A program made the translations under genes and the position numbers. From assembly GCA_002726235.1 (NCBI GenBank), contig PBSN01000007.1:41813-105812 (forward strand): a stretch of DNA of 64,000 nt, written 5' to 3'. Below are positions 17,961-25,583 of this stretch, piece after piece. The DNA is from Nitrospiraceae bacterium (GTDB lineage: Bacteria > Nitrospirota > Nitrospiria > Nitrospirales > UBA2166). The notes below the pieces were generated by a model. The model was not told the DNA's origin. It saw only the letters and a program-made list of their open reading frames with translations, and searched no databases. The stretch's first letter is position 1, and each line of letters opens with the position of its first letter.

Positions 17961-18377
17961 ATGGCACAGAAATTTGGAAATGCTCGCTGGGTCAAGGAAG
18001 GTTTTCTAGACAATCACATTGCTGGAACGGTGGTTGGGCGTATCACGTTTGCGGCTGTTGGAGTGGTCCCGATCGTGCTTCGAGGAGACTTCAAAGATGA
18101 TATCAAGGGTGAGGTCATCCTGTTTGAAAATTCTAACTTCGAGGATGATGATCGTGCAGCCCTCGGCCTTGCCGATCTTGATTCTGTGCTGCGCGGGGCT
18201 GTGCACCTGATATCGCTTGATCCGCATCCGCTTCTTGAGCCACACCCCTATATTGAGTGGTTTTCTGCCGAAGGGACACACTATCGGATTGAATTGCAGG
18301 ATGGGGATGCCAGAATTGCCTCACAACAGGAGACTTCTGCTTTGTTTGAGGAGAGCAAAAAACTGCGGTCAATATAA
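17961..18377 (+). CDS. conserved-looking small protein, unknown
   Basis: 138 residues, not recognised. It has no signal peptide or membrane segment, an acidic composition and a probable beta-rich body (HIAGTVVGRITFAAVGVVPIVL). It starts 13 bp after the ferritin-like gene and ends about 10 bp before the promoter of the next operon. A cytoplasmic partner of the ferritin-like protein is possible from proximity alone. Confidence 0.6.
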   Translation: MAQKFGNARWVKEGFLDNHIAGTVVGRITFAAVGVVPIVLRGDFKDDIKGEVILFENSNFEDDDRAALGLADLDSVLRGAVHLISLDPHPLLEPHPYIEWFSAEGTHYRIELQDGDARIASQQETSALFEESKKLRSI

Positions 18378-18385
18378 AATTTGAC

Positions 18386-18414
18386 TTGACACACGTAAGA
18401 CGCACGTCTATAGT
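18386..18414 (+). promoter_or_regulatory. near-consensus sigma70 promoter
   Basis: TTGACA at 18386-18391, a 17-bp spacer and TATAGT at 18409-18414. This is the best promoter match seen in the window, in a non-coding gap. It faces the three-paralogue envelope operon and would give a 5' leader of about 215 nt before ATG 18637. Such strength predicts abundant expression of the downstream proteins. Confidence 0.75.
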
Positions 18415-18553
18415 CGCGCTGATTGAGTGAGATAAATTACAAATCTGAAGGAATGTTGTGAGATGGATCATACTTTGAGGTGTCTGTTGTTAATAAAAAC
18501 GGGAAAGACGGTGGTTCATGGTTGATGAGGTAACGAAGGAAAGGAGTGGATCC

Positions 18554-18604
18554 ATGACCAGATGTATAATCCGAAGATATTCCACAAGGTGTAGCTCAAG
18601 TTGA
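18554..18604 (+). CDS. putative 16-residue leader peptide (uORF)
   Basis: In the long leader between the strong promoter and the first barrel gene, AAAGGAG sits 8 nt before an ATG that opens MTRCIIRRYSTRCSSS and then a stop. The peptide is basic and holds two Cys, five Ser and four Arg. It ends 32 bp before the downstream start. It could mediate translational or attenuation control, for example by Arg or Cys supply, or be a chance ORF. Too short for the ORF track. Confidence 0.4.
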   Translation: MTRCIIRRYSTRCSSS

Positions 18605-18636
18605 TAGTGTGCAATCCTAGACGGGAGGATCTCAAA

Positions 18637-19425
18637 ATGGAAAGAGCGAAATGGAAGACTATGGTGCTGCTCGTGGCGCTACTTTCCCCGCTTCTCTTCT
18701 TCGCTGCTCCCCCCAACGCGTCGTGGGCGCAGTTGCCCACCGAGATCAATGGTTTGGTCAAACTGAAGGGTGGGTTTGCGGCTCTCGAGAACAATCGATC
18801 TGGTGAAGCCTTCACAGACTGCTTTGCCATGGGATCGCCTGCCTGTAACGCTCCAGGCGCGACGCTTAATGACGGCACTACAGGGTTTAATGTTGGAGCT
18901 GGGTTGGATCTTCCACTCTGGCTGTTACCCTGGGGGCATGTTGTTGTTGCCGAACTTGACATAGGATTTTCAAAGTTCAGTTCCGGCAAGAGCTTTTTGC
19001 AGCTGATCGAGAATGGGCCGACTACGCTTGGTGGGGCAACCCCATGCGGTAGTCCGCGGTGTGCGACCGGGACCAAACCTGGGTTCCCAGGGCGTCCCCA
19101 AGAGCCAGGCGTTAGGCATGTCAATGTATCCACGGTCAATGCGGGGATCAGTCCGAAGTACCGAATGGACACGTTGTTTGGGGATGACCGGAAGTTCAGG
19201 CCATGGATTATCCCGGTGGGTTGGGAGCTCCAGGTCTTTAGTCCCCCGCCGAATTCCATGCAGATGTGGGAGATTGGTGGCGTGACTGGAGTTGGTATGG
19301 ATGTCCACGTATGGGAACGTATTTGGGTTGGTGTTGAAGGCCGGTACCACTACCAGTACACGGATCATACGGGCATCGACGGGAATTGGTTTACAGCTGG
19401 GGGATATGTAGGACTCTCATGGTGA
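18637..19425 (+). CDS. outer-membrane beta-barrel candidate, paralogue 1
   Basis: 262 residues. ATG 18637 is set by GGGAGGA 7 nt upstream and by identical starts in the two paralogues (MERAKWK). The signal peptide ends near SWA/QLP. The body has alternating strand patterns, the shared motif PWIIPVGWELQ, and a last residue Trp after GGYVGL, as expected for BAM-inserted barrels. It has a paralogue-specific insertion of about 30 residues with two Cys (near TPCGSPRC) plus another Cys pair (DCFAMGSPAC). First gene of a tandem triplet; family not recognised. Confidence 0.7.
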   Translation: MERAKWKTMVLLVALLSPLLFFAAPPNASWAQLPTEINGLVKLKGGFAALENNRSGEAFTDCFAMGSPACNAPGATLNDGTTGFNVGAGLDLPLWLLPWGHVVVAELDIGFSKFSSGKSFLQLIENGPTTLGGATPCGSPRCATGTKPGFPGRPQEPGVRHVNVSTVNAGISPKYRMDTLFGDDRKFRPWIIPVGWELQVFSPPPNSMQMWEIGGVTGVGMDVHVWERIWVGVEGRYHYQYTDHTGIDGNWFTAGGYVGLSW

Positions 19426-19499
19426 GGGGTATCTCAAACATGAGCCAGCTCATGGCACCGAAAATGCCGCAAAGCCTTGAGACACGGGAGGATTTCACA

Positions 19500-20216
19500 A
19501 TGGAAAGAGCGAAATGGAAGAAATCATTGTTGCTCTTAGCGCTAGTAATCCCGCTTCTTTTCGTCTTGTCGTTCCCCCAGACCTCGTCAGCACAGTTGCC
19601 TTTCCATGTGAATGGAAACTTCTTCTTTCAGGCTGGGGGTAAGTTCCTTATGAACGATAGGGCGAATGAGCCGTTCACGGACTTCTTTTCGGGTTCGACG
19701 GGAACGGAGCCAGCGGATAATACCGCGGGCTGGTATGTCGGAATGGGTATTGACATGCCGCTCTGGGAACTACCGTGGGGAGATGTCATCGTTGGAACCA
19801 TCAACATTGATGTAGGTCATTTTGACCAAGCTGATAAAACGTTTTTAACCGCGCAGGGCTTGCCGTCGCTAACTGCTCCGGGTCGTGGACAAGATCTGAA
19901 GCAACAGGGTGGGTTGACGACGATGGGCATCATGGTGCACCCGAAGTGGCGCATTGCGGCACTTTCGACGGAGGTGAACGGGAAACTTATTCAGCCGTGG
20001 ATTATTCCCTTCGGATTTGAAGTGCAGGCATTCGCACCACCGACAGCTGGGATGAACATCTTTGATGTGGGGTCAATTTTTGGTGTCGGCGTTGACATGG
20101 TGTTGACGAAGCGGTTGGTGGTCGGTATCGATAACCGGTGGCATGTTGGCACCGGCCAGTCTCGTATTGACACACTGAATACGACCGTTGGGGGATACGT
20201 CGGAATCCGCTTCTAG
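19500..20216 (+). CDS. outer-membrane beta-barrel candidate, paralogue 2
   Basis: 238 residues. The ORF-track start is upstream, but ATG 19500 has GGGAGGA in the same place as paralogue 1 and begins MERAKWKK. Signal peptide cleavage is near SSA/QLP. Shared motifs are NDRANEPFTD, GWYVGMGIDMPLW, PWIIPFGFEVQ, GVGVDM and the Phe ending GGYVGIRF. No cysteines remain in the mature part, unlike paralogue 1. It probably lies in the outer membrane; pore, adhesin or lipid-binding roles cannot be told apart. Confidence 0.7.
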   Translation: MERAKWKKSLLLLALVIPLLFVLSFPQTSSAQLPFHVNGNFFFQAGGKFLMNDRANEPFTDFFSGSTGTEPADNTAGWYVGMGIDMPLWELPWGDVIVGTINIDVGHFDQADKTFLTAQGLPSLTAPGRGQDLKQQGGLTTMGIMVHPKWRIAALSTEVNGKLIQPWIIPFGFEVQAFAPPTAGMNIFDVGSIFGVGVDMVLTKRLVVGIDNRWHVGTGQSRIDTLNTTVGGYVGIRF

Positions 20217-20281
20217 CGGGACGACGTCCTAAGTAACCAAGGATGACCTGCAACATGCGACATATACGGGAGGATTTGACA

Positions 20282-20971
20282 ATGGAAAGAGCGAGATGGA
20301 AGACTACATTATTGCTCTTGGCATGGCTATTCCCGCTTCTGTTCATCCCGGTCTTCCCCCAGCTATCATGGGCTCAGATGCCGGTTGAGGTGAATGGATC
20401 AACCTACTGGGGAGGCGGAATTGCCGGCTTGATCAATGATCGAGCAAATGAAATGTTTACTGACTTAAACTCGTCTCTCACGGGGAGCAAGCCAAATGAT
20501 GACACGCTTGGCTGGTACGTGAGTACGGGTATGGAAATCCCAATCTGGGGCCGCTCAAATGGACACGTCATTTTGGGCGAAATTAACATGGATTTTAGGA
20601 AGTTTGGTGGTGAGGAGGCGGGTTTCCCGGGCAGTGGGGGCGGTAAAGGTTCGGGTTTCGAGATCCATAGAGTCGACTTGATTCAGATTTCAGCCAGTTT
20701 CTCGCCGAAATATCGTTTCGATAACTTTCACTCATCTGGGCGGATCTGGCCGTGGATTATTCCAGTTGGCTTAGAGCTTGGTGCGATAAGCCCTCCAGGG
20801 CCTGACGTCAATCCGATTGATATTGGTACAGTTCATGGGTTTGGCGTTGATTATATGTTGAACCGCTACTTTATCGTCGGTGTTGATTTTCGGTATCACT
20901 TGGCCTCAGGTATCAATGCAATTGAAACCAGCAGCTTCACTTCAGGTGTGAAGGTCGGGCTACGGTTCTGA
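20282..20971 (+). CDS. outer-membrane beta-barrel candidate, paralogue 3
   Basis: 229 residues from ATG 20282 (GGGAGGA upstream, start MERARWKT). The signal peptide ends near SWA/QMP. It shares NDRANEMFTD, the GWYVSTGMEIP region, PWIIPVGLELG, GFGVDYM and a final Phe (VKVGLRF). A Gly-rich loop (SGGGKGSGFE) replaces the insertion seen in paralogue 1. The same upstream box and signal sequence in all three genes indicate tandem duplication. Confidence 0.7.
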   Translation: MERARWKTTLLLLAWLFPLLFIPVFPQLSWAQMPVEVNGSTYWGGGIAGLINDRANEMFTDLNSSLTGSKPNDDTLGWYVSTGMEIPIWGRSNGHVILGEINMDFRKFGGEEAGFPGSGGGKGSGFEIHRVDLIQISASFSPKYRFDNFHSSGRIWPWIIPVGLELGAISPPGPDVNPIDIGTVHGFGVDYMLNRYFIVGVDFRYHLASGINAIETSSFTSGVKVGLRF

Positions 20972-20992
20972 GGATTTGAGGAGGTGGTGCTG

Positions 20993-22336
20993 ATGAAACG
21001 ATGGGCTGTAAAAGTTGCGAGATGGAGGGAACCAATCATGAGAAAACATGGGCCAACAACCAGGTTCGGCCCTGGGGTCCGATACGGGCTCTTGGCGCTG
21101 ACTGTGGTCGGTATGATGGTGGGTCCAGTCATTTCTTCAGTGCTGGCGCAAGTTGTCACTCTAACGCCAACCGAAGGGGGGGCGGCTCTGGGTGTTCAGC
21201 CTGGGACTGCGACCATCGATGTTAAGCAAAACGGAAATGCGAAAGTTACATTTGACCTTTCTGGGATACCGGCGCCAAACCCAGGCCGTGAGTGTCGTGG
21301 TCTGGACAGTGACCAGTCATTGTTGTCCGGGTGGTTTCGGTTTATCAATGACGCTGGGGAATCCACGGTTAATGCGGATAACCTAGTCGAGCGGTGGGGG
21401 CCTCCACCAACTATTATTGAGGATGCTCCTGAAGGGTGCGTTGCGGAATATCCGATTTCGCGAGGGAGAAAGCCGTTCGACCCAGAGAATCCTGAGAGTA
21501 CAGATCGAGGCGGAGGGACATCTGGCTGTTATGGGAAGGCTCCAAACGTGATTACGTGGAGTCCGATAGCCAAATCGACGGCTGGCTTCACTGCCGGGAT
21601 GGGTGGAACTTCGCGTCCTGATCCGAACGGGTTTGTGTCTGATATAGACGGCGATGCGAATGCAACCCTGAAGACCAATTTTGACCCTACCGATGGGGCA
21701 ACGACACCGTTGGTTCTGAATCCATGGCATTTTGGATCGAGTGTTCCACCGTTCTGGGCGCAATGTACGAATCCAAAGGTCACTCCCGCACCGCCGGTCT
21801 GCCTTGCTGCTGGAGGAAAGCTCCGGGCGAATGACAGCGGGTATAAGCGGGTATATGAGAACAAGCCATTCAATGACCATGTTGGCCCGAATGGCGAACG
21901 CATTCCGTCGAGAATACCGGGTATCGGGGTGATCGGTGAGATGAATACTTTTGGCGAAGTTGATGAGAGGGCATATGGTCGAGGCCTTATTTTTGATATC
22001 AACGGACCCTGTGACAACAATCCTCTCGCCAGAACGCCGTGTGGGCCTGGTGGGTTTGGAAAAGAAGGTGGTCCTCCGGCACATCCGGCTGGGCGAGATA
22101 TGATGGGCTTCCCGCCGAAGCCTGGGAGTGCAAAGGGTCAGCGGTTCCAAGTTCCTGATGAAAAGGGACGGCAAACTCTTGCTCGAGCAGAGGCGACGCA
22201 CATATCGGTTGTTCTGCACAACGATTGTTTGACGCATGGTCACATTCCTGGGCATGGGCCAGGGATTGGACTTCCTCCACCGGCGCAAGGGTTGCCGGAT
22301 GATTTTGTCGAGATCTTGAGAGGAGAAATACGATGA
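20993..22336 (+). CDS. secreted protein with C-terminal THGHxPG motif
   Basis: 447 residues from ATG 20993 (GAGGAGG 8 nt upstream). An internal ATG at 21038 with GGAGGG gives a neater signal peptide (MRKHGPTTRFG..., cleavage near VLA/QVV) and may be the true start. The mature part is rich in Gly, Pro and Asp, with cysteine-containing segments, few predicted helices, and the C-terminal motif HNDCLTHGHIPGHGPGIG. It shares that motif with the next gene, which it overlaps by 4 bp. Not recognised. Secretion by the neighbouring T2SS is inference from proximity. Confidence 0.65.
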   Translation: MKRWAVKVARWREPIMRKHGPTTRFGPGVRYGLLALTVVGMMVGPVISSVLAQVVTLTPTEGGAALGVQPGTATIDVKQNGNAKVTFDLSGIPAPNPGRECRGLDSDQSLLSGWFRFINDAGESTVNADNLVERWGPPPTIIEDAPEGCVAEYPISRGRKPFDPENPESTDRGGGTSGCYGKAPNVITWSPIAKSTAGFTAGMGGTSRPDPNGFVSDIDGDANATLKTNFDPTDGATTPLVLNPWHFGSSVPPFWAQCTNPKVTPAPPVCLAAGGKLRANDSGYKRVYENKPFNDHVGPNGERIPSRIPGIGVIGEMNTFGEVDERAYGRGLIFDINGPCDNNPLARTPCGPGGFGKEGGPPAHPAGRDMMGFPPKPGSAKGQRFQVPDEKGRQTLARAEATHISVVLHNDCLTHGHIPGHGPGIGLPPPAQGLPDDFVEILRGEIR

Positions 22337-23316
22337 AACGTATGATAGTGGTCATGTTGGTCGGGTTTGCTCTTGTGATGGCTGCTCCGGTCGGCTCCCT
22401 GCTTGGATCGTCGAGCGACGCTTTGGCCGCGGGGCCAGGGGAAAAAATGATCAAGATGTTCAAGGCGCCCTTCCTGAGCCTTCCGCTCCGCGGGTTTTAC
22501 TATCCACCCGCAGTGGAAACTGACAACTTTGCGACGGTCAAGGTGTTTGAGTCTGGACAGGGAGTGCGACACTCTGAGTTGAGGTATACGTTTAGAGGGT
22601 TAACGGCTAACACGGTGCATACCTTGTGGTTTGTCAACCTGTTTATGATTACGCGTCATAGCGCGTTCCCTGGCGTTGCTCCACCAAGTCCGCAGGGGAA
22701 TCCCTACTTGCCGTGGACCTCTGGGACGGCTGGTGTAGGGTATGATGCAGATGGCGACGGTGTTCTGACTTGTGGGGAGGGTGTTAGAGGCTTTGACCCC
22801 GTTCTTACCACGGAAGAACCGACGCCGGGTAACATGAATGGTGTGGCCTTTGGAACTGGGCAGTCACCGACGTTTGACCAGAATTCCTTCTGTACAAATG
22901 AATGGGGACATGCAAATCCAGTGATTCGGTTGCCCTACGACATTACGACAAAAAATGTCCCGGCACAGACGCCTCCTCTTTTCCAAACGGAGGTAGTCGA
23001 GTTTCCAAATGGCGAAACTCTGAAGCACCGACATGTTATCGATATTTCATACAAGCGTCTCTACGATGAGAATCCAGACTCTCCTCGGTTTGGTTTTCAA
23101 AAGGTTGATAACCTTGGACGGCCAATTTTTCAGACTTGGAGGCTCATTCCGATGGTGGTCTGTACCCACTATGATGGAGGTATTGGCATGACCCATGGCC
23201 ATCACCCTGGCAATGGGCCTGGGACTGGTCCTACTCCAACGGCGTTCGGGACGGATCATGAGTGTTTGATGGCGGCGATGCCAACCACTCAGGCACGAGA
23301 CACACAAGAGGATTAG
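22333..23316 (+). CDS. secreted protein with C-terminal THGHxPG motif, partner of preceding gene
   Basis: 327 residues, ATGA-coupled to the preceding gene. The signal peptide ends near ALA/AGP. It contains DADGDGVLTCGEG, an EF-hand-like Asp/Gly loop that may bind calcium, and near the C-terminus HYDGGIGMTHGHHPGNGPGTG, related to the motif in its partner. The His density suggests metal binding. It was probably produced by duplication and divergence, or is a co-secreted partner. A strong terminator follows 42 bp later. No known family assigned. Confidence 0.65.
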   Translation: MKRMIVVMLVGFALVMAAPVGSLLGSSSDALAAGPGEKMIKMFKAPFLSLPLRGFYYPPAVETDNFATVKVFESGQGVRHSELRYTFRGLTANTVHTLWFVNLFMITRHSAFPGVAPPSPQGNPYLPWTSGTAGVGYDADGDGVLTCGEGVRGFDPVLTTEEPTPGNMNGVAFGTGQSPTFDQNSFCTNEWGHANPVIRLPYDITTKNVPAQTPPLFQTEVVEFPNGETLKHRHVIDISYKRLYDENPDSPRFGFQKVDNLGRPIFQTWRLIPMVVCTHYDGGIGMTHGHHPGNGPGTGPTPTAFGTDHECLMAAMPTTQARDTQED

Positions 23317-23358
23317 CATCACGTAGAGATAGTTTAAATACGGTTTGTATTCGGCAGG

Positions 23359-23389
23359 ACGGCCTGCGTAACGGTGTTACGCAGGCCGT
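23359..23389 (+). terminator. strong intrinsic terminator of envelope operon
   Basis: A perfect 14-bp inverted repeat ACGGCCTGCGTAAC / GTTACGCAGGCCGT with a 3-nt loop, then TTGGCGTTGTT. It closes the five-gene operon that starts at the 18386 promoter. The ORF-track start at 23374 for the next gene lies inside this hairpin, so that gene more likely starts at 23437. Confidence 0.8.
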
Positions 23390-23436
23390 TTGGCGTTGTT
23401 AGCGAGTTTGTCACGATCAGGAGGGGTTCTCGAGAG

Positions 23437-23838
23437 GTGGTTGCGTTGATTGTCAGTCTCGTTGTTTTGACGTTTCCGATCTCAGTCGGTGCCTATCATA
23501 CCCCTGATCATTTTTGTGAACAGTGTGTTGCTGAGAGTTGCGGTGGTGGGGCTTCCGATCGGAATTATTTATGGTGTGTTTCTTCAGCGTGCGGCATCGA
23601 GTGTGAGGTTTGGGTGGCGGATAGGTTCGGGGCGACTGATGGGTGTGTGGCGCAGTGTGATGCGATGCTGGAAACTTGCCAAATGGCCTCGGAAGACTCC
23701 GGTGGCCTGATTGATGATTATTGTGCGGATACCGCTCAAGCGTGTTACGTTGATTGTGAAGGTGGAGTAGAAGACGAGGATGATATGTATATCGAGGAAG
23801 GTGGGGAAGACGGATACGCTGTCTTGGATGAGGAGTGA
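23437..23838 (+). CDS. small secreted Cys-rich protein with acidic tail
   Basis: 133 residues from GTG 23437; the earlier GTG is within a terminator. The signal peptide VALIVSLVVLTFPISVGA precedes YHTPDHFCEQC. The mature part has 12 cysteines, an even number, in patterns such as CEQCVAESC and CDAMLETC, then a strongly acidic tail (EDEDDMYIEEGGEDG). Disulfide stabilisation and cation binding are likely by composition. Not recognised. It has its own transcription unit or read-through from the upstream operon. Confidence 0.55.
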   Translation: MVALIVSLVVLTFPISVGAYHTPDHFCEQCVAESCGGGASDRNYLWCVSSACGIECEVWVADRFGATDGCVAQCDAMLETCQMASEDSGGLIDDYCADTAQACYVDCEGGVEDEDDMYIEEGGEDGYAVLDEE

Positions 23839-23861
23839 TGGGGTGGGGTAGATTCGTGGTG

Positions 23862-24443
23862 CTACCGTCCTGAGAGAAAGATATTTCCGTAGTATGCGAT
23901 CGCGGATTGCTTGGAGTTGTCGGTATCCGTCATCAGAGCAATCCCATTAGCAAACCGTGCATCCTCACTAAAATACCGGCGGTAATCGTCGCGAATATTT
24001 CGTTTCTGTATGACCCACTGTCCGACATTGGTGTTTTTGGATTGCACTGCAATTACTATGGAATGGCGTGTATACGCGCTTTGCCATGATGAGTTGATTG
24101 GCTGGTCGCTCGACCATACATAGGTCAGGAAACGACTGCGCCGAAACATGCCCCCATTTTGAAAAATGACATATACTCGTGCAGGGTAGTCATCTCCAGC
24201 CTTCGTAAGTTCATCCAATCCTCGCAACGTGTTATTAACACGCCACGACCAGTTTAGGTATGGGGTTTTATCGAGAGCAATATCAACCAACTTGTACAGA
24301 CCTGAAGCAGAGGCTGAACTTTTGGCCATGAGTGCCCGTTTTCCATCAACTTGCCCCAAGGCGTAAGTCGTTTTTCCTTTAAATTGTTTCTCTTTCCATC
24401 CAGTCAGGTCACCTGCTTCAAAGTTTCCAATTGTTACGATCAT
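23862..24443 (-). CDS. DUF3047 family protein
   Basis: About 193 residues. The track ORF (to 25220) runs antisense through hemE and only its C-terminal part is real. The visible family pattern includes NFEAGDLTGWKEKQFKGKT, NWSWRVNNTL, KAGDDYPARVYVIF, LTYVWSSD and ALMTDTDNS, all DUF3047 hallmarks. Start ATG 24443 leaves 87 bp to hemE, enough for divergent promoters; ATG 24509 (MKTGCQ) would leave only 21 bp. A TATACT box lies 8 nt before 24443, hinting at a near-leaderless transcript. Function unknown; a carbohydrate-binding-like fold is inference. Confidence 0.8.
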   Translation of the reverse strand: MIVTIGNFEAGDLTGWKEKQFKGKTTYALGQVDGKRALMAKSSASASGLYKLVDIALDKTPYLNWSWRVNNTLRGLDELTKAGDDYPARVYVIFQNGGMFRRSRFLTYVWSSDQPINSSWQSAYTRHSIVIAVQSKNTNVGQWVIQKRNIRDDYRRYFSEDARFANGIALMTDTDNSKQSAIAYYGNIFLSGR

Positions 24444-24491
24444 GATAGCAAAGTATACCTGAAGTTGATCTGTCTCGTTTAAGTGTGGCGT

Positions 24492-24521
24492 TTGACACCC
24501 TGTTTTCATCACCCGTAGAAT
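24492..24521 (+). promoter_or_regulatory. hemE promoter
   Basis: TTGACA (24492-24497), 18-bp spacer, TAGAAT (24516-24521). Transcription would begin at about 24528, within 3 nt of the hemE ATG at 24531, so the mRNA would be leaderless or nearly so. No Shine-Dalgarno precedes the ATG, which agrees with that reading. Confidence 0.6.
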
Positions 24522-24530
24522 GTTTCCGCA

Positions 24531-25583
24531 ATGAATGGACAGTCCAATGATCGTTTTCTGAAAGCGTGTCGGCGAGAACCCGTTGACTGTACCCCAGTCT
24601 GGTTCATGCGCCAAGCTGGCCGATACATGACGGAATATCGGAAGATACGGGAACAGTACGACATTTTGACGGTCTGCAAGACCCCAGAGCTTTCCGCAGA
24701 AGTAACTATGCAGCCGGTCCAACGCTTGGATATTGATGCGGCGATCATTTTTGCGGATATTCTTCTCCCGTTGGAGCCCATGGGTCTCAATCTGGAGTTC
24801 TCCGCAGGAGAAGGACCGGTGATCCATAATCCAGTTCGAGATAGCATCGGGGTGAGCGCGCTGAATGAAGTCGATGGCGATAGCCTTCGCTATGTCGGCG
24901 ACGCGATTCGGTTGGCGCAACGAAGGCTTCAAGAACAGCCGTGTCCTATTCCGTTGATAGGGTTTGCAGGCGCACCATTTACGCTCGCTAGTTATGCTAT
25001 AGAAGGAGGGGCGTCGCGTAATTACATCTATACGAAAGGAATGATGTACGGAGATCCAACGGCATGGCATGCGCTCATGGGAAAGCTGTCTCATGTCGTT
25101 ACGGAGTATCTTCGAAGTCAAATCCACGCTGGAGCCCAGGTTGTTCAACTTTTTGATAGTTGGGTGGGATGTTTGAATCCGGATGACTATCGCGAGTATG
25201 TGCTTCCACACGTGCAGCAAATCATATCGAGTTTACGTAATGAAACGGTGCCGATCATTCATTTTGGCACTGGTACTGCCACCTTGTTGGAGTTAATGAA
25301 GGAGGCTGGCGGGGATGTCATCGGGGTCGATTGGAGGACGCATATTGACGACGCATGGCAGTGTCTTGGTCCGGATGTCGCAGTACAAGGCAATCTTGAT
25401 CCAGTCACACTGTTTGCTCCAATTCCAGAAATTCGGCGCCGTGTTTCGGATATTATGCGGCGTGTCGCAAAACGGCCTGGACACATCTTTAACCTCGGAC
25501 ACGGGATTTTGCCACAGACACCAGTTGAGCATGTCCAAGCCGTGGCGAAGATGGTTCACGAGCTGAGTGCCAACCCATCGTGA
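24531..25583 (+). CDS. hemE: uroporphyrinogen decarboxylase HemE
   Basis: 350 residues, the usual length. It converts uroporphyrinogen III to coproporphyrinogen III in heme synthesis. The hallmark PVWFMRQAGRYM (catalytic-site Arg residues) and FADILLPLEPMGL, GFAGAPFTLASY and FNLGHGILPQTPVEHV are all present. A GTGA overlap with the next gene gives a hemE-hemY pair. Heme supply fits the many cytochromes encoded later in the window. Confidence 0.98.
   Translation: MNGQSNDRFLKACRREPVDCTPVWFMRQAGRYMTEYRKIREQYDILTVCKTPELSAEVTMQPVQRLDIDAAIIFADILLPLEPMGLNLEFSAGEGPVIHNPVRDSIGVSALNEVDGDSLRYVGDAIRLAQRRLQEQPCPIPLIGFAGAPFTLASYAIEGGASRNYIYTKGMMYGDPTAWHALMGKLSHVVTEYLRSQIHAGAQVVQLFDSWVGCLNPDDYREYVLPHVQQIISSLRNETVPIIHFGTGTATLLELMKEAGGDVIGVDWRTHIDDAWQCLGPDVAVQGNLDPVTLFAPIPEIRRRVSDIMRRVAKRPGHIFNLGHGILPQTPVEHVQAVAKMVHELSANPS

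Noticed and set aside
21383-22288. 301-residue minus-strand ORF
   Set aside because: Arg/Ser/Pro-rich translation opposite a secreted-protein gene with signal peptide and ribosome site; a shadow frame.
24444-25220. N-terminal half of the 452-residue minus-strand ORF 23862-25220
   Set aside because: It is antisense to hemE, which is unmistakable on the plus strand. Only the downstream DUF3047 part is protein-like.
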